NCBI RefSeq assembly: GCF_036865545.1
Contig: NZ_CP142208.1
Location: 4,092,001 to 4,156,000, forward strand
DNA from: Erwinia sp. E_sp_B01_1
GTDB lineage: Bacteria; Pseudomonadota; Gammaproteobacteria; Enterobacterales; Enterobacteriaceae
DNA: 64,000 nt
Direction of reading: 5' to 3'
Below the pieces are notes generated by a model. It worked only from the letters and a program-made list of their open reading frames with translations, was not told the DNA's origin and did no database searches. Both the position numbers and the translations under genes were made by a program. Each line of letters opens with the position of its first letter. Position 1 is the stretch's first letter. Shown piece by piece: positions 1 to 8,624 of this stretch.

Positions 1-43
1 TAAACACATTGTTAATTATTTGTTACTAATCAACAGCGAAGCC

Positions 44-87
44 GCGGGGAGTAAGGTGATCACCATCACATTAAATCCTCTCCCCGC
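44..87. other. Leader hairpin upstream of the MFS gene
   Basis: An 8-bp stem (GCGGGGAG at 44-51, CTCCCCGC at 80-87) encloses a perfect 10-bp palindrome, GGTGATCACC, at 55-64. It lies 36-80 bases before the start of the citrate-type transporter. No T tract follows, so it is not an obvious terminator. The palindrome could be an operator for a dimeric regulator; the regulator is not identifiable here. Confidence 0.35.
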
Positions 88-122
88 AGGCTAAAACGGA
101 AGAAAACCCATAAGGATGCTGT

Positions 123-1450
123 ATGAATGCTGTAACTTCTCCTGCCACTCCCTCAAAGAAACCTCAGGGTAATGCCAGAACCATATTCAATGTGACCAGC
201 GGTAACTTCCTGGAAATGTTCGATTTCATGGTGTTTGGCTATTATGCCACGGCTATTGCTAAAACCTTTTTCCTGGCGATGATCCTTTCGCATCGCTGAT
301 GCTTACGCTGATGACTTTTGGCGCCGGTTTCCTGATGCGCCCGCTGGGCGCCATCGTGCTGGGATCCTATATTGATCATCATGGCCGTCGCAAAGGACTG
401 TTGCTGACGCTGGGGCTGATGGCGATCGGCACACTGACCATCGCCGTGGTGCCCGGTTACAACACTCTGGGGGCGGCTGCGCCCATCCTGATCCTGCTTG
501 GACGTCTGCTGCAGGGCTTCTCAGCCGGCGTGGAACTGGGGGGCGTGTCGGTCTATCTCGCGGAGATCGCCCCCAAAAACCGTAAAGGTTTTTTTGTCAG
601 CTGGCAGTCTGGTAGCCAGCAGGTAGCGGTAATTTTCGCGGCCCTGTTGGGGCTGGGGCTGAATCACCTGCTGGCTAAAGAGCAGGTGACCGAATGGGGC
701 TGGCGTATCCCGTTTGTGATCGGCTGTATGATTGTGCCGTTCCTGTTCTGGATCCGTAGCATGCTGGAAGAGACTGAAGCGTTCAGCCAGCGCAAAGTGC
801 ATCCTTCAATGAAGCAGATTGTCCGCTCCGTTGCCAGCAACTGGGCGCTGGTGCTGGCCGGAATGCTGATGGTGGTTACCACTACCGTGATGTTTTATAT
901 GATCACCGCCTTTACCCCCACCTTTGGTAAAACCGTACTGATGATGAGCGATAAAGAGAGCTTTTTCGTCACGCTGTGCGTCGGGATTTCCAACCTGATT
1001 TGGCTGCCGGTGATGGGCGCGGTCTCTGACCGCTTTGGCCGTCGCCCGCTGCTGATTCTTTTTACCCTGTTGATGATTGCCACCGCGTGGCCGGTGCTGC
1101 ACTGGCTGGTAGGCTCCCCTACCTTCTCTCATCTGCTGGAAGCCGAACTCTGGCTCTCATTCCTGTATGCCAGCTACAACGGGGCGATGGTGGTTTACCT
1201 TGCCGAAGTGATGCCTGCCGAAGTCCGCGCTACCGGCTTCTCACTGGCTTACAGTCTGGCAACCGCTCTGTTCGGCGGATTTACACCGGCGATCTCAAGC
1301 TACCTGATCCATGCCACTGGCGATAAAGCGATGCCCGGTATCTGGCTGACCTTCGCCGCGGTCTGCGGCCTGATCGGCACAATGATAATCAAGCGTCTGA
1401 TTGGTCAGTATCAGGCGAAACAGAGCGCTGAACCGGCAGCGCAGATGTAA
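123..1450 (+). pseudogene. Citrate/tricarballylate-type MFS proton symporter, frameshifted
   Basis: Major facilitator of the metabolite:H+ symporter family, closest in remembered sequence to the citrate carriers CitA/CitH and to TcuC; it would import a tricarboxylate across the inner membrane. Translation from ATG 123 gives a typical N-terminus ([19 protein letters not shown]) but runs into a stop at 297-299. The family sequence resumes one frame over, as [13 protein letters not shown], and continues to 1450 through the MFS signature (DHHGRRKG) and the GRLLQGFSAG motif. One base is missing in the TTTTTCC run at 267-273. With that base restored the protein is about 442 residues, the family's usual length. 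Two essential genes here carry the same kind of lesion, so this may be a sequencing error rather than a true pseudogene. The substrate is inferred from family only. Confidence 0.75.
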
Positions 1451-1457
1451 TAAAAAA

Positions 1458-1490
1458 GGGGCTGACGTTTGCACGTCAGCCCCTTTTTTT
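1458..1490. terminator. Bidirectional terminator between the MFS gene and exbD
   Basis: An 11-bp perfect stem (1458-1468 with 1473-1483) with loop TTGC is preceded by six A and followed by seven T. It can therefore terminate both the rightward transporter transcript and the leftward exbBD transcript, whose stop codons lie 7 and 10 bases from it. Confidence 0.9.
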
Positions 1491-1500
1491 CACCGCCGCG

Positions 1501-1923
1501 TTACTTCCCGGCGCTTTCCATTCCCATCAGACCAATCTTCAGATAACCCGCCTGACGTAATTTATCCATTACGCCCATCAGCGTTTCATAATCCACAGAC
1601 TTATCCGCCTGGAAGAAAATGGTGGTCTCTTTATTGCCTTCTGTCTGGCCATTCAGCGCATCCAGCAGGCTTTCCGGCGTCACTGCATTGTTGCCAATAA
1701 ACAGCTGTTTGTCCGCCTTGATAGAGAGGTAGACCGGTTTTTCCGGGCGCGGTTGAGGCGCGCTGGTGGAAGCAGGGAGGTTAACGCGTACGTCAACGGT
1801 AGCCAGCGGCGCGGCGACCATAAAGATAATCAGCAGCACCAGCATCACGTCAATAAACGGCGTGACGTTGATTTCGTGCATTTCGCCGTTGCTTTCGAGA
1901 TCTTCATTCAATCGCATAGCCAT
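1501..1923 (-). CDS. exbD: ExbD, TonB-system energising protein
   Basis: Inner-membrane partner of ExbB. The ExbB-ExbD-TonB complex uses the proton motive force to drive outer-membrane uptake of iron siderophores and vitamin B12. The 140 residues compare with 141 in E. coli. A short cytoplasmic N-terminus leads into one membrane helix (about 21-42) carrying the proton-path aspartate D25 in VTPFIDVMLV, followed by a periplasmic domain. It lies 5 bases downstream of exbB in the same orientation, so the two are one operon, and ends at a bidirectional terminator. It is probably iron-regulated with exbB through the Fur-box-like site upstream of exbB. Confidence 0.97.
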   Translation of the reverse strand: MAMRLNEDLESNGEMHEINVTPFIDVMLVLLIIFMVAAPLATVDVRVNLPASTSAPQPRPEKPVYLSIKADKQLFIGNNAVTPESLLDALNGQTEGNKETTIFFQADKSVDYETLMGVMDKLRQAGYLKIGLMGMESAGK

Positions 1924-1928
1924 GGTGC

Positions 1929-2663
1929 TTATCCTACCCGCAGTTTCTGAGCCGGTGCAGCGCGGTGCGTTGCACCACTGGCGGCCAGATCCAGATCGCG
2001 GCTTTGCAGCAGCATAATCTGGGCCGCCACATCGCCCATTGAGGCTTTGTAATTACCAATCATGCGGGCAAAGACGTTGTAGATCACCACGGCAGGAATA
2101 GCGGCAACCAGGCCAATAGCGGTTGCCAGCAGGGCTTCAGCAATGCCCGGTGCCACCACGGCCAGATTGGTGGTCTGCGTCTGGGCAATCCCGATGAAGC
2201 TGTTCATGATGCCCCAGACCGTGCCGAACAGTCCGACGAACGGGGCAATCGCGCCGATGGTCGCCAGGAAACCATTGCCACGACCGGCATGACGGCTGAA
2301 GAAAGCCACGCGGCGTTCAAGACGGAAAGCGGTACGCTCTTTAATGCCGTCATTGTCGTCAGACCCCTGAGAGAGCGCCAGCTCATCTTCCGCTTCTTTC
2401 AGCAGGTAAGTGGTCAGACTTTTATCCTGGAAGGAAGTGCAGGTCTCCGCTGCCTCTTTCAGAGAGCGTGCGCCAGACAGTGCCTGCTGTTCACGTTTGA
2501 GGCGGCGTTTGGCCGAGCTCAGTTCAATACTCTTGCTGAAGAAAATCGCCCAGGTCACGACCGATGCCAGCAGCAAACCGATCATAACCACTTTCACCAC
2601 TATGTCCGCATGCTGGTACATGCCCCAGACAGAAAGATCCGTCTGCATCAAATCATTCGCCAC
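1929..2663 (-). CDS. exbB: ExbB, TonB-system proton channel subunit
   Basis: Multispanning inner-membrane protein that forms the pentameric proton channel of the TonB motor. It has 244 residues, the same as E. coli ExbB. Membrane helices are visible at about 22-42, 131-155 and 171-198, and E176 (in APGIAEALLA) and T148 match the functionally important positions of the family. The start is GTG at 2663-2661, preceded by GGAGA at suitable spacing; this start gives the family N-terminus NDLMQTDLSVWGMYQH. It is first in an operon with exbD and divergent from metC, as in E. coli. Confidence 0.97.
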   Translation of the reverse strand: MANDLMQTDLSVWGMYQHADIVVKVVMIGLLLASVVTWAIFFSKSIELSSAKRRLKREQQALSGARSLKEAAETCTSFQDKSLTTYLLKEAEDELALSQGSDDNDGIKERTAFRLERRVAFFSRHAGRGNGFLATIGAIAPFVGLFGTVWGIMNSFIGIAQTQTTNLAVVAPGIAEALLATAIGLVAAIPAVVIYNVFARMIGNYKASMGDVAAQIMLLQSRDLDLAASGATHRAAPAQKLRVG

Positions 2664-2731
2664 GCTGTGTCTCCAACGTCATTAACGGGTAAAAAAAGCC
2701 AGTGCGTATCGTACCAAATCAGAGGTGAATT

Positions 2732-2750
2732 GATAGTGGTTATCATTACT
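2732..2750 (-). promoter_or_regulatory. Fur-box-like site upstream of exbB
   Basis: The 19-mer GATAGTGGTTATCATTACT matches the Fur consensus at 14 of 19 positions by my hand alignment. It lies about 70 bases upstream of the exbB start, where an iron-responsive operator would be expected for the TonB system. The site is seen in the sequence; Fur binding is inferred. Confidence 0.65.
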
Positions 2751-2866
2751 ATTTACTTTACGGGTGACATTTTTTGCACACTTTGCTGATTTACCTCATC
2801 TCAGCCACCTTTTAGCTGAATCTTTCTCACTCTGTTGTTTGCTGAATTTCACCCTGGCGTTTGACG

Positions 2867-2880
2867 TGTTAACGTTAACA
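2867..2880. promoter_or_regulatory. Perfect palindrome upstream of metC
   Basis: TGTTAACGTTAACA is a perfect 14-bp inverted repeat ending 31 bases before the metC ATG. It overlaps the region where metC control is expected. Neighbouring octamers TGACGTGT and AGACATTT each match the MetJ met-box (AGACGTCT) at 6 of 8 positions, but they are not in the usual 8-bp tandem phase, so MetJ control is only possible. Confidence 0.35.
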
Positions 2881-2911
2881 AAGACCAGACATTTGCAAAC
2901 AGAGCACTCTG

Positions 2912-4102
2912 ATGACAAGTAAAAAAATTGAAACGGCGCTGATAGCGGCCGGACGCAGCAAACGTTACACCCTGGGATCGGTTAACAGCGTGATTCAACG
3001 CGCCTCCTCACTGGTTTTTGACAGCGTGGCTGAAAAGAAACGCTGCACGGCAGGCCGGGCCGATGGCGAACTATTTTATGGTCGTCGTGGCACGCTGACC
3101 CATTTCTCGTTGCAGGAAGCGATGACGGAGCTGGAAGGCGGCGCAGGTTGCGTGCTCTACCCTTGCGGTGCGGCAGCCGTGGCAAATGCGATCCTGTCAT
3201 TTGTCTCCGCCGGTGATAACGTACTGATGGCCGGGTCGGTTTACGAACCTACGCAGGACTTCTGCACCAAAATTCTCAGCAAAATGAACGTCTCCACCAC
3301 CTGGTTTGATCACTGTCTGGGCGCAGAGATTGCTGAACAGGTGCAGCCGAATACCAAAGTGGTGTTCCTGGAATCACCGGCTTCCATCACTATGGAAGTT
3401 CAGGATATCCCGGCGATCGTTGCTGCCGTGCGCGGTAAAGCGCCCGAAGCGATTATCATGATTGATAATACCTGGGCCGCAGGGATCCTCTTCCGGGCGC
3501 TGGATTTTGATATTGATATCTCTATTCAGGCGGGCACTAAATATCTGATTGGCCACTCGGATGCGATGATTGGCACCGCCGTCGCCAATGCGCGCTGCTG
3601 GGCACAGCTCCGTGAAAACTCCTATCTGATGGGGCAGATGGTCGATGCGGATACCGCTTATATGGCAAGCCGTGGGCTGAGAACGCTGGCAGTGCGTTTG
3701 CGCCAGCATGAGGAGAGCAGCATCAAAATCGCCCACTGGCTGGCGGAGCGTCCTGAAGTTGCCGTCGTTAATCATCCCGCCTTGCCGCAGTGCAAAGGGC
3801 ACGAGTTCTGGCAGCGGGATTTCACCGGCAGCAGCGGCCTCTTCTCCTTTGTGCTGAAGGCGCGTCTGAGCGATAAGCAACTGGCTGATTATCTCGACCA
3901 CTTTGCCCACTTCAGCATGGCCTACTCCTGGGGCGGCTTCGAGTCGCTGATCCTGGCTAATCAGCCGGAAGAGCTGGCAGCCATTCGTCCGGCAACCGGC
4001 GTGGATTTCACCGGAACGTTAGTGCGGGTCCATATTGGTCTGGAAAATGTTGAGGATCTGATTGAGGATCTGGCGGCCGGCTTTGACCGTCTGGGTGCCT
4101 GA
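2912..4102 (+). CDS. metC: Cystathionine beta-lyase
   Basis: PLP enzyme of methionine biosynthesis that cleaves cystathionine to homocysteine, pyruvate and ammonia in the cytosol. It has 396 residues against 395 in E. coli. The fold-type I lyase signature [13 protein letters not shown] contains the PLP-binding lysine K210, and D185 with N186 (MIDNTW) sits in the cofactor pocket. The N-terminus [19 protein letters not shown] agrees with the family, supporting this ATG. It is divergent from exbB, and yghB follows 113 bases downstream, as in E. coli. Confidence 0.96.
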   Translation: MTSKKIETALIAAGRSKRYTLGSVNSVIQRASSLVFDSVAEKKRCTAGRADGELFYGRRGTLTHFSLQEAMTELEGGAGCVLYPCGAAAVANAILSFVSAGDNVLMAGSVYEPTQDFCTKILSKMNVSTTWFDHCLGAEIAEQVQPNTKVVFLESPASITMEVQDIPAIVAAVRGKAPEAIIMIDNTWAAGILFRALDFDIDISIQAGTKYLIGHSDAMIGTAVANARCWAQLRENSYLMGQMVDADTAYMASRGLRTLAVRLRQHEESSIKIAHWLAERPEVAVVNHPALPQCKGHEFWQRDFTGSSGLFSFVLKARLSDKQLADYLDHFAHFSMAYSWGGFESLILANQPEELAAIRPATGVDFTGTLVRVHIGLENVEDLIEDLAAGFDRLGA

Positions 4103-4215
4103 GGCCCGGAATACTCAACAAAAGCTCAACGGCACCCTGGCCGCGGATGCGATCAAGGTATGTTGGGCTGTTTGCAGGTACAATTGATCACTTCATGCAG
4201 TAAACAGGAAATGAA

Positions 4216-4872
4216 ATGGGTGTTCTCCATGAGATTGTTCAGGCGCTGTGGCATCAGGATTTTGCCGCGCTGGCCAATCCGGATGTGATTTGGATTGTCT
4301 ACGGCATTATGTTTACCACCCTTTTGCTGGAAAACGGCCTGCTGCCCGCCTCTTTCCTCCCCGGCGACAGCCTGCTGTTACTGGCGGGGGCGATGATTGC
4401 CAAAGGGGTAATGGAGTTTATCCCGACGATGGCGATCCTTACGCTGGCAGCCAGCCTGGGATGCTGGATGAGCTATCTGCAGGGCCGGTGGTTGGGAAAC
4501 ACCAAAATGGTGAAAAGCTGGCTGATGCACTTACCCGCACAGTATCACCAGCGCGCCTGGAACCTGTTTCACCGGCACGGTTTAATGGCGTTACTGGTAG
4601 GGCGTTTTCTGGCATTTGTCCGCACTATTCTGCCAACAATGGCCGGTATTTCAGGTTTAAAAAATGGACGTTTCCAGCTGTTCAACTGGCTGAGTGGCCT
4701 GTTATGGGTGGGGATTCTGATCTCACTGGGTTATGCCATCAGCCAGGTGCCGTTTATCAAGCGTCATGAAGATCAGGTGATGGCCATTCTGATGATCCTG
4801 CCGCTGGTCCTGCTCTGTGCCGGGCTGCTGGGCAGTATCATGCTGGTAATCCGCCGCAAAAAATCATCTTAG
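4216..4872 (+). CDS. yghB: DedA-family inner-membrane protein YghB
   Basis: Member of the DedA/VTT family, implicated in membrane lipid homeostasis and needed, redundantly with YqjA, for proton-motive-force-dependent growth and division in E. coli. It has 218 residues, close to E. coli YghB (219). The conserved family stretch [20 protein letters not shown] is present near residue 40, followed by [16 protein letters not shown] near 130 with the essential arginines. Four or more hydrophobic segments are visible. An ATG with a short A/G-rich leader (AGGAAATGAA) starts it. The dispersed repeat element R1 begins 12 bases after its stop. Confidence 0.94.
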   Translation: MGVLHEIVQALWHQDFAALANPDVIWIVYGIMFTTLLLENGLLPASFLPGDSLLLLAGAMIAKGVMEFIPTMAILTLAASLGCWMSYLQGRWLGNTKMVKSWLMHLPAQYHQRAWNLFHRHGLMALLVGRFLAFVRTILPTMAGISGLKNGRFQLFNWLSGLLWVGILISLGYAISQVPFIKRHEDQVMAILMILPLVLLCAGLLGSIMLVIRRKKSS

Positions 4873-5036
4873 ACTCTCCGGCTCCAGACGGCTGACCAGG
4901 CCCGAAGCGAGGGGAGCCTGTGCCTTGAACAAAGCATCACGGGCCCTGGACGGCCCGTACTGAGCTGCCACGGACGGCGCTTTTTGCCTCTTTGTAAGAG
5001 GCACAGCCTCCCTGAGCCTGCACTGGACTCTCCGGC
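4872..5036. repeat. Dispersed palindromic element, copy R1, with flanking 11-bp direct repeats
   Basis: Non-coding element of about 140 bp (4885-5024) between yghB and yqhC. Its reverse complement recurs at 57875-58013; over the 124-bp core (4901-5024) I count 9 mismatches. The structure is nested: 23-nt outer arms (4912-4934 and 4990-5012) pair at 19 of 23 positions, and an inner stem ACGGGCC/GGCCCGT sits at 4939-4958. Just outside the element GACTCTCCGGC occurs twice, at 4872-4882 and 5026-5036, like a target-site duplication. It resembles ERIC/MITE elements in size and layout but is not the ERIC sequence I know. Confidence 0.85.
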
Positions 5037-5044
5037 CTTTTCTC

Positions 5045-5944
5045 TTATTCAGCCTGCCGCATTCGCATCGCCTCTTCACCTGGCGTCACCCCGAAGTAGC
5101 GTTTAAATTCGCGTGAGAACTGGGACGCACTTTCATAACCTACCCGCATGGCCGCAGCGCTGGCCTTCAGCCCTTCGTGCAGCATCAGCATCCGGGCCTG
5201 ATGCAGGCGATAACTTTTCAGGTACTGCAAAGGGGAGGTGCTGGTGACCGCTTTAAAGTTATGGTGGAAGGCGGAGACGCTCATATTCACTTCTGCAGCC
5301 AGCAGATCGACGCTCAGGTTATCGGTGTAATGGTGCTCAATACGTCGCAACGCACGGGCAATCTGACTGAATTGCGTCTGGCGGCTGACCAGCGCCAGCA
5401 AGGCACCACCGCAAGGCCCCATCAGCACATGATAAAGGATCTCCCGGACAATCTGTGGCCCCAGCACGCGGGCATCCCTGGGGCTGGCCAGCACATCCAG
5501 CAGACGCTCAGCGGCACACAGCATCTCTTCCGTTAGTGGCGAGGAGTGAATACCCCGGGTCTGAGGTTCGGGATGGAAGCTGTCATCGTCACCAATATCG
5601 ATCAGCAGATCCTGCAATTTCACCGGGTCCACATTCAGCAATATCCCTGCCAGCGGCGCTTCAGATGTGGCGAAGGTTTCACACTCCACCGACAACGGCA
5701 CGGTCAGCATCAGGTACTCTGTGGCGTCATAATGAAAAACATTATTGCCCAGATAGCCGGTTTTCCGCCCCTGAAAGAGAATAACGATGCCGGAGGAGTA
5801 AAGTACCGGTGTCCGGCCGCTGGGTTTATCTGCGTAGATCAGGCGAACATCGGGCAGGGAAGCCAGAGGCGAGGCCCCGGAGGTGACCAGGTGGACGACC
5901 TGCCTGGCCAGCTGAGTACAAAGCGTGTTGCGGTCCATAGACAA
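5045..5944 (-). CDS. yqhC: AraC-family regulator YqhC
   Basis: Transcription activator which in E. coli responds to reactive aldehydes and switches on yqhD-dkgA. The 299 residues comprise an N-terminal AraC_N-type cupin domain (about 1-180, including [19 protein letters not shown]) and a C-terminal pair of helix-turn-helix motifs (about 195-295; [22 protein letters not shown] and [18 protein letters not shown]). It is divergent from dkgA, which is probably its target. yqhD, present between the two genes in E. coli, is absent. The start is TTG at 5944 with AAGGT five bases upstream; ATG at 5938 is an alternative. Confidence 0.88.
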   Translation of the reverse strand: MSMDRNTLCTQLARQVVHLVTSGASPLASLPDVRLIYADKPSGRTPVLYSSGIVILFQGRKTGYLGNNVFHYDATEYLMLTVPLSVECETFATSEAPLAGILLNVDPVKLQDLLIDIGDDDSFHPEPQTRGIHSSPLTEEMLCAAERLLDVLASPRDARVLGPQIVREILYHVLMGPCGGALLALVSRQTQFSQIARALRRIEHHYTDNLSVDLLAAEVNMSVSAFHHNFKAVTSTSPLQYLKSYRLHQARMLMLHEGLKASAAAMRVGYESASQFSREFKRYFGVTPGEEAMRMRQAE

Positions 5945-6150
5945 TTCTTACCTTCAGAAGATTCCCGGTAGCATCATGCGGGAATCCTTACTTATTCTCC
6001 AGACGTTTGGAGGATCAGGCAATAATGTGGCAGAAATGTGTATTGAGTCCCCTTCCCGCCACGGACAGAATGAAAGGATGTGTAAAACCTGGCGATCCTG
6101 ACAAGATTTATCGGGACGCACGTTTTTCTCAGCTAGACTTAACATCACTA

Positions 6151-6170
6151 ACCGGCGCAGAGGCGCCGGT
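6151..6170 (+). other. Stable hairpin in the dkgA leader
   Basis: The 8-bp perfect GC-rich stem ACCGGCGC/GCGCCGGT with loop AGAG lies 23 bases before the dkgA start codon. It is too close to the ribosome-binding site (AAGGAGA) and lacks a T tract, so it is more likely to affect mRNA stability or translation than to terminate. Confidence 0.5.
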
Positions 6171-6193
6171 TCATCCGCTGCAAAGGAGACAAC

Positions 6194-7018
6194 ATGGCAG
6201 ATCAACCCGTAATTAAACTCCACGACGGCAACATGATGCCGCAGATTGGTCTTGGCGTCTGGCAGGCCAGCATTGACGATGCGCGTAAAGCCGCCGTCAA
6301 AGCGCTGGAGGTGGGTTACCGTTCTATCGATACCGCCGCAATTTATAAGAATGAAGAAGGCATCGGTCAGGCACTACAGGAAACTGACATTGCCCGCGAT
6401 CAGATTTTTGTCACCACTAAACTGTGGAATGATGACCAGCTTAATGCGGAGCAGGCGATGGAAAGCAGCCTGCAGAAACTGCAACTGGAGAGCGTCGATC
6501 TCTATCTGATGCACTGGCCATGCCCGGCAAAAGATAATTATGTCGAAGCCTGGAAAGGGATGATTGAACTGCAAAAACAGGGGCTGACCAAAAGTATTGG
6601 CGTCTGTAATTTCCAGGAAACGCATCTGAAACGCCTGCTGGACGAGACGGGCGTCAGCCCGGTGGTGAATCAGATTGAACTTCACCCGATGCTTCAGCAG
6701 CGTACTCTGCACGCCTGGAATGCCATGCATCAGATCCAGACTGAATCCTGGAGCCCGCTGGCTCAGGGCGGTAAAGGCGTGTTCGATCAGGAGATCATTA
6801 AGAACCTGGCGAAAAAATATGGCAAAACCCCGGCGCAGATTGTCATTCGCTGGCATCTGGACAGCGGCCTGGTGGTGATCCCTAAATCAGTGACCCCTTC
6901 GCGCATTGAAGAGAACTTTAAGGTATTCGATTTCCGTCTGGAAAAAACCGAAATCAGTGATATCGCCAGACTGGATAAAGGCAACCGTCTTGGACCCAAC
7001 CCGGACGAGCTGAACTGA
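6194..7018 (+). CDS. dkgA: 2,5-diketo-D-gluconic acid reductase A (methylglyoxal reductase)
   Basis: NADPH-dependent aldo-keto reductase that reduces 2,5-diketogluconate, methylglyoxal and other small aldehydes in the cytosol. It has 274 residues (E. coli 275). The catalytic tetrad of the family is visible as D46, Y51, K76 and H107 (SIDTAAIYKNEE, TTKLWND, LMHWP), and the NADPH-binding IPKSVTPSRI stretch lies near residue 230. The start has an AAGGAG site seven bases upstream. It is divergent from yqhC, its likely activator, and ends at a bidirectional terminator. Confidence 0.96.
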   Translation: MADQPVIKLHDGNMMPQIGLGVWQASIDDARKAAVKALEVGYRSIDTAAIYKNEEGIGQALQETDIARDQIFVTTKLWNDDQLNAEQAMESSLQKLQLESVDLYLMHWPCPAKDNYVEAWKGMIELQKQGLTKSIGVCNFQETHLKRLLDETGVSPVVNQIELHPMLQQRTLHAWNAMHQIQTESWSPLAQGGKGVFDQEIIKNLAKKYGKTPAQIVIRWHLDSGLVVIPKSVTPSRIEENFKVFDFRLEKTEISDIARLDKGNRLGPNPDELN

Positions 7019-7042
7019 TCGCCTCAGGAACGTACAGTCCGT

Positions 7043-7077
7043 AAAAAAAGCCCCCGACAGCAGTTGGGGGCTTTTTT
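7043..7077. terminator. Bidirectional terminator between dkgA and ftsP
   Basis: Stem GCCCCC/GGGGGC (7050-7055 with 7066-7071) is flanked by seven A on the left and six T on the right, so it can serve dkgA rightward and the ftsP transcript leftward. Confidence 0.88.
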
Positions 7078-7098
7078 ATGACGGACGCCTCTGTCAGA

Positions 7099-8520
7099 TT
7101 ACTGAAGCGAAGGCTGAACCAGCATCTGCCCGATGGAGCCCCGGTCGGCCATCTCCAGCGTCTGGCTGTAGTACATAAACGGGAAGTGCTCAGAGGATGA
7201 CTGGGTAAAGGAGACGAAGAGCTCAACGGTTCCATCCACCCAGACGGTATCTTTCCAGCCGCGATCTTCTGCCATCGGCTGCGCGCCATTGACGTTCTTG
7301 ATCAGAAACATCACGCCCTGAATATGGAACGCCTGCGGCATATCGGCATGAATAATCCAGCGTTCAAAGGTGCCCTGCTGAGCCTGCAAATCAATGCGCT
7401 GCATATCCCACAGCGCGCCGTTAATCCCCGGCAGTGAATCGCCCAGATTTATTTCACGCGTGCGGCTTATGCTGCCGTCCAGCACCTGATCCGCCAGCAG
7501 ACGCATCGGCAGATTATCCGTCACCAGCGGCAGCAATCCGGTAGGACGCAGAGTCAGGATCAGCGTTGAAGTCAGAATGCTGGAAGGCTCAAACAGGCCG
7601 CGAAGACGATCCACAATCCCGGCGGCTGTGCCTGCGGTGATTGAGACTTCATCACCCTGACTCATATCCACCAGGATTTCGCGGCGTTCTCCCGGTGCCA
7701 GCGAGAGTTGCTGCACGGCTACCGGAGCGGGTAAAAAGCCCTGGTCACTGGCAATCACATTGAAGGGACGATTGTCGCTCATCAGAAGCTGATAGCGACG
7801 CGAATTCGAGGCATTGAGCAGGCGCAGGCGTACCCACCCACGAGAGACTTCAACGTAAGGATTCTGCACGCCGTTAACCACCAGGGTGTCACCGACAAAA
7901 CCGCCGCTGGATGGCGGTTCATAATCCGGCGAGCCAAAGTTATCCAGGCGCTTGTCCTGAATAATCAGCGGGAAATCATCCACACCATAATGATTCGGGA
8001 TCGGCAGGGATTTACTGAATTCATCCTCCACCAGCCACATTCCCGCCAGGCCATTATAAACATGAGGAGCCATGCGGCCTGGCGTGTTGGCATGATACCA
8101 GCAGGGAGCAGCGGCCTGGCGGATCGGCATAACGGGCGCCCAGTCGACGCCTGGGGAGATCATTCGTGGCGCGCCGCCGGAGAGTGCCCCCGGAACCTGC
8201 AACCCGCTGATGGTCATAGAGACAGGCTCATTCAGTCGGTTGCTGTAGATCAGCTTAACGTCATCACCGCTCCAGACCCGTACCGTTGGGCCAAGGTAGA
8301 GACCGTTGATACCCCAGACCTGGGCCTTGCTGCCGTCGCCGGTAAAAGACCAGTGGCTCCGCTGCAACGTCAGAAAAATAGGTTGCCCCCGACGGGATTC
8401 CACTAACGGAGGCACAGGCAGCGCATTGCCAGCACCGGCGGCGAAAGCGGTAACCGGCATCGTCCCCGCGCACAGTGCAATGCCCGAAGCCTGAATAAAC
8501 TGACGTCGACTGAAAGACAT
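7099..8520 (-). CDS. ftsP: Cell division protein FtsP (SufI)
   Basis: Periplasmic multicopper-oxidase-like protein that protects the divisome under stress and is a classic Tat substrate. It has 473 residues (E. coli 470). The N-terminus MSFSRRQFIQASG carries the twin-arginine signal, followed by a hydrophobic stretch and an Ala-rich cleavage region near 28. Three cupredoxin domains can be followed (WYHANTPGRMAPHVYNGLAG; LVVNGVQNPYVEVSRG; WIIHADMPQAFHIQGV). The C-terminal copper cluster motif HCH of true laccases is absent, as expected for SufI. It lies downstream of parC-plsC in the same direction. Confidence 0.94.
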   Translation of the reverse strand: MSFSRRQFIQASGIALCAGTMPVTAFAAGAGNALPVPPLVESRRGQPIFLTLQRSHWSFTGDGSKAQVWGINGLYLGPTVRVWSGDDVKLIYSNRLNEPVSMTISGLQVPGALSGGAPRMISPGVDWAPVMPIRQAAAPCWYHANTPGRMAPHVYNGLAGMWLVEDEFSKSLPIPNHYGVDDFPLIIQDKRLDNFGSPDYEPPSSGGFVGDTLVVNGVQNPYVEVSRGWVRLRLLNASNSRRYQLLMSDNRPFNVIASDQGFLPAPVAVQQLSLAPGERREILVDMSQGDEVSITAGTAAGIVDRLRGLFEPSSILTSTLILTLRPTGLLPLVTDNLPMRLLADQVLDGSISRTREINLGDSLPGINGALWDMQRIDLQAQQGTFERWIIHADMPQAFHIQGVMFLIKNVNGAQPMAEDRGWKDTVWVDGTVELFVSFTQSSSEHFPFMYYSQTLEMADRGSIGQMLVQPSLQ

Positions 8521-8624
8521 AAAAACTCCGTAAACCCAAAGGCAGTCCGGTTGCCGGGCTGCTGACTATTTTTTTATGATTCTGATGAGTGCTGTGGTAT
8601 TAGCCGGGCGATGCCCGGCCAGGA

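Noticed and set aside
4872..5036. R1 as an ERIC or REP/BIME element
   Set aside because: Size is near ERIC but the sequence lacks the ERIC consensus as I know it, and it is much longer than a REP unit.
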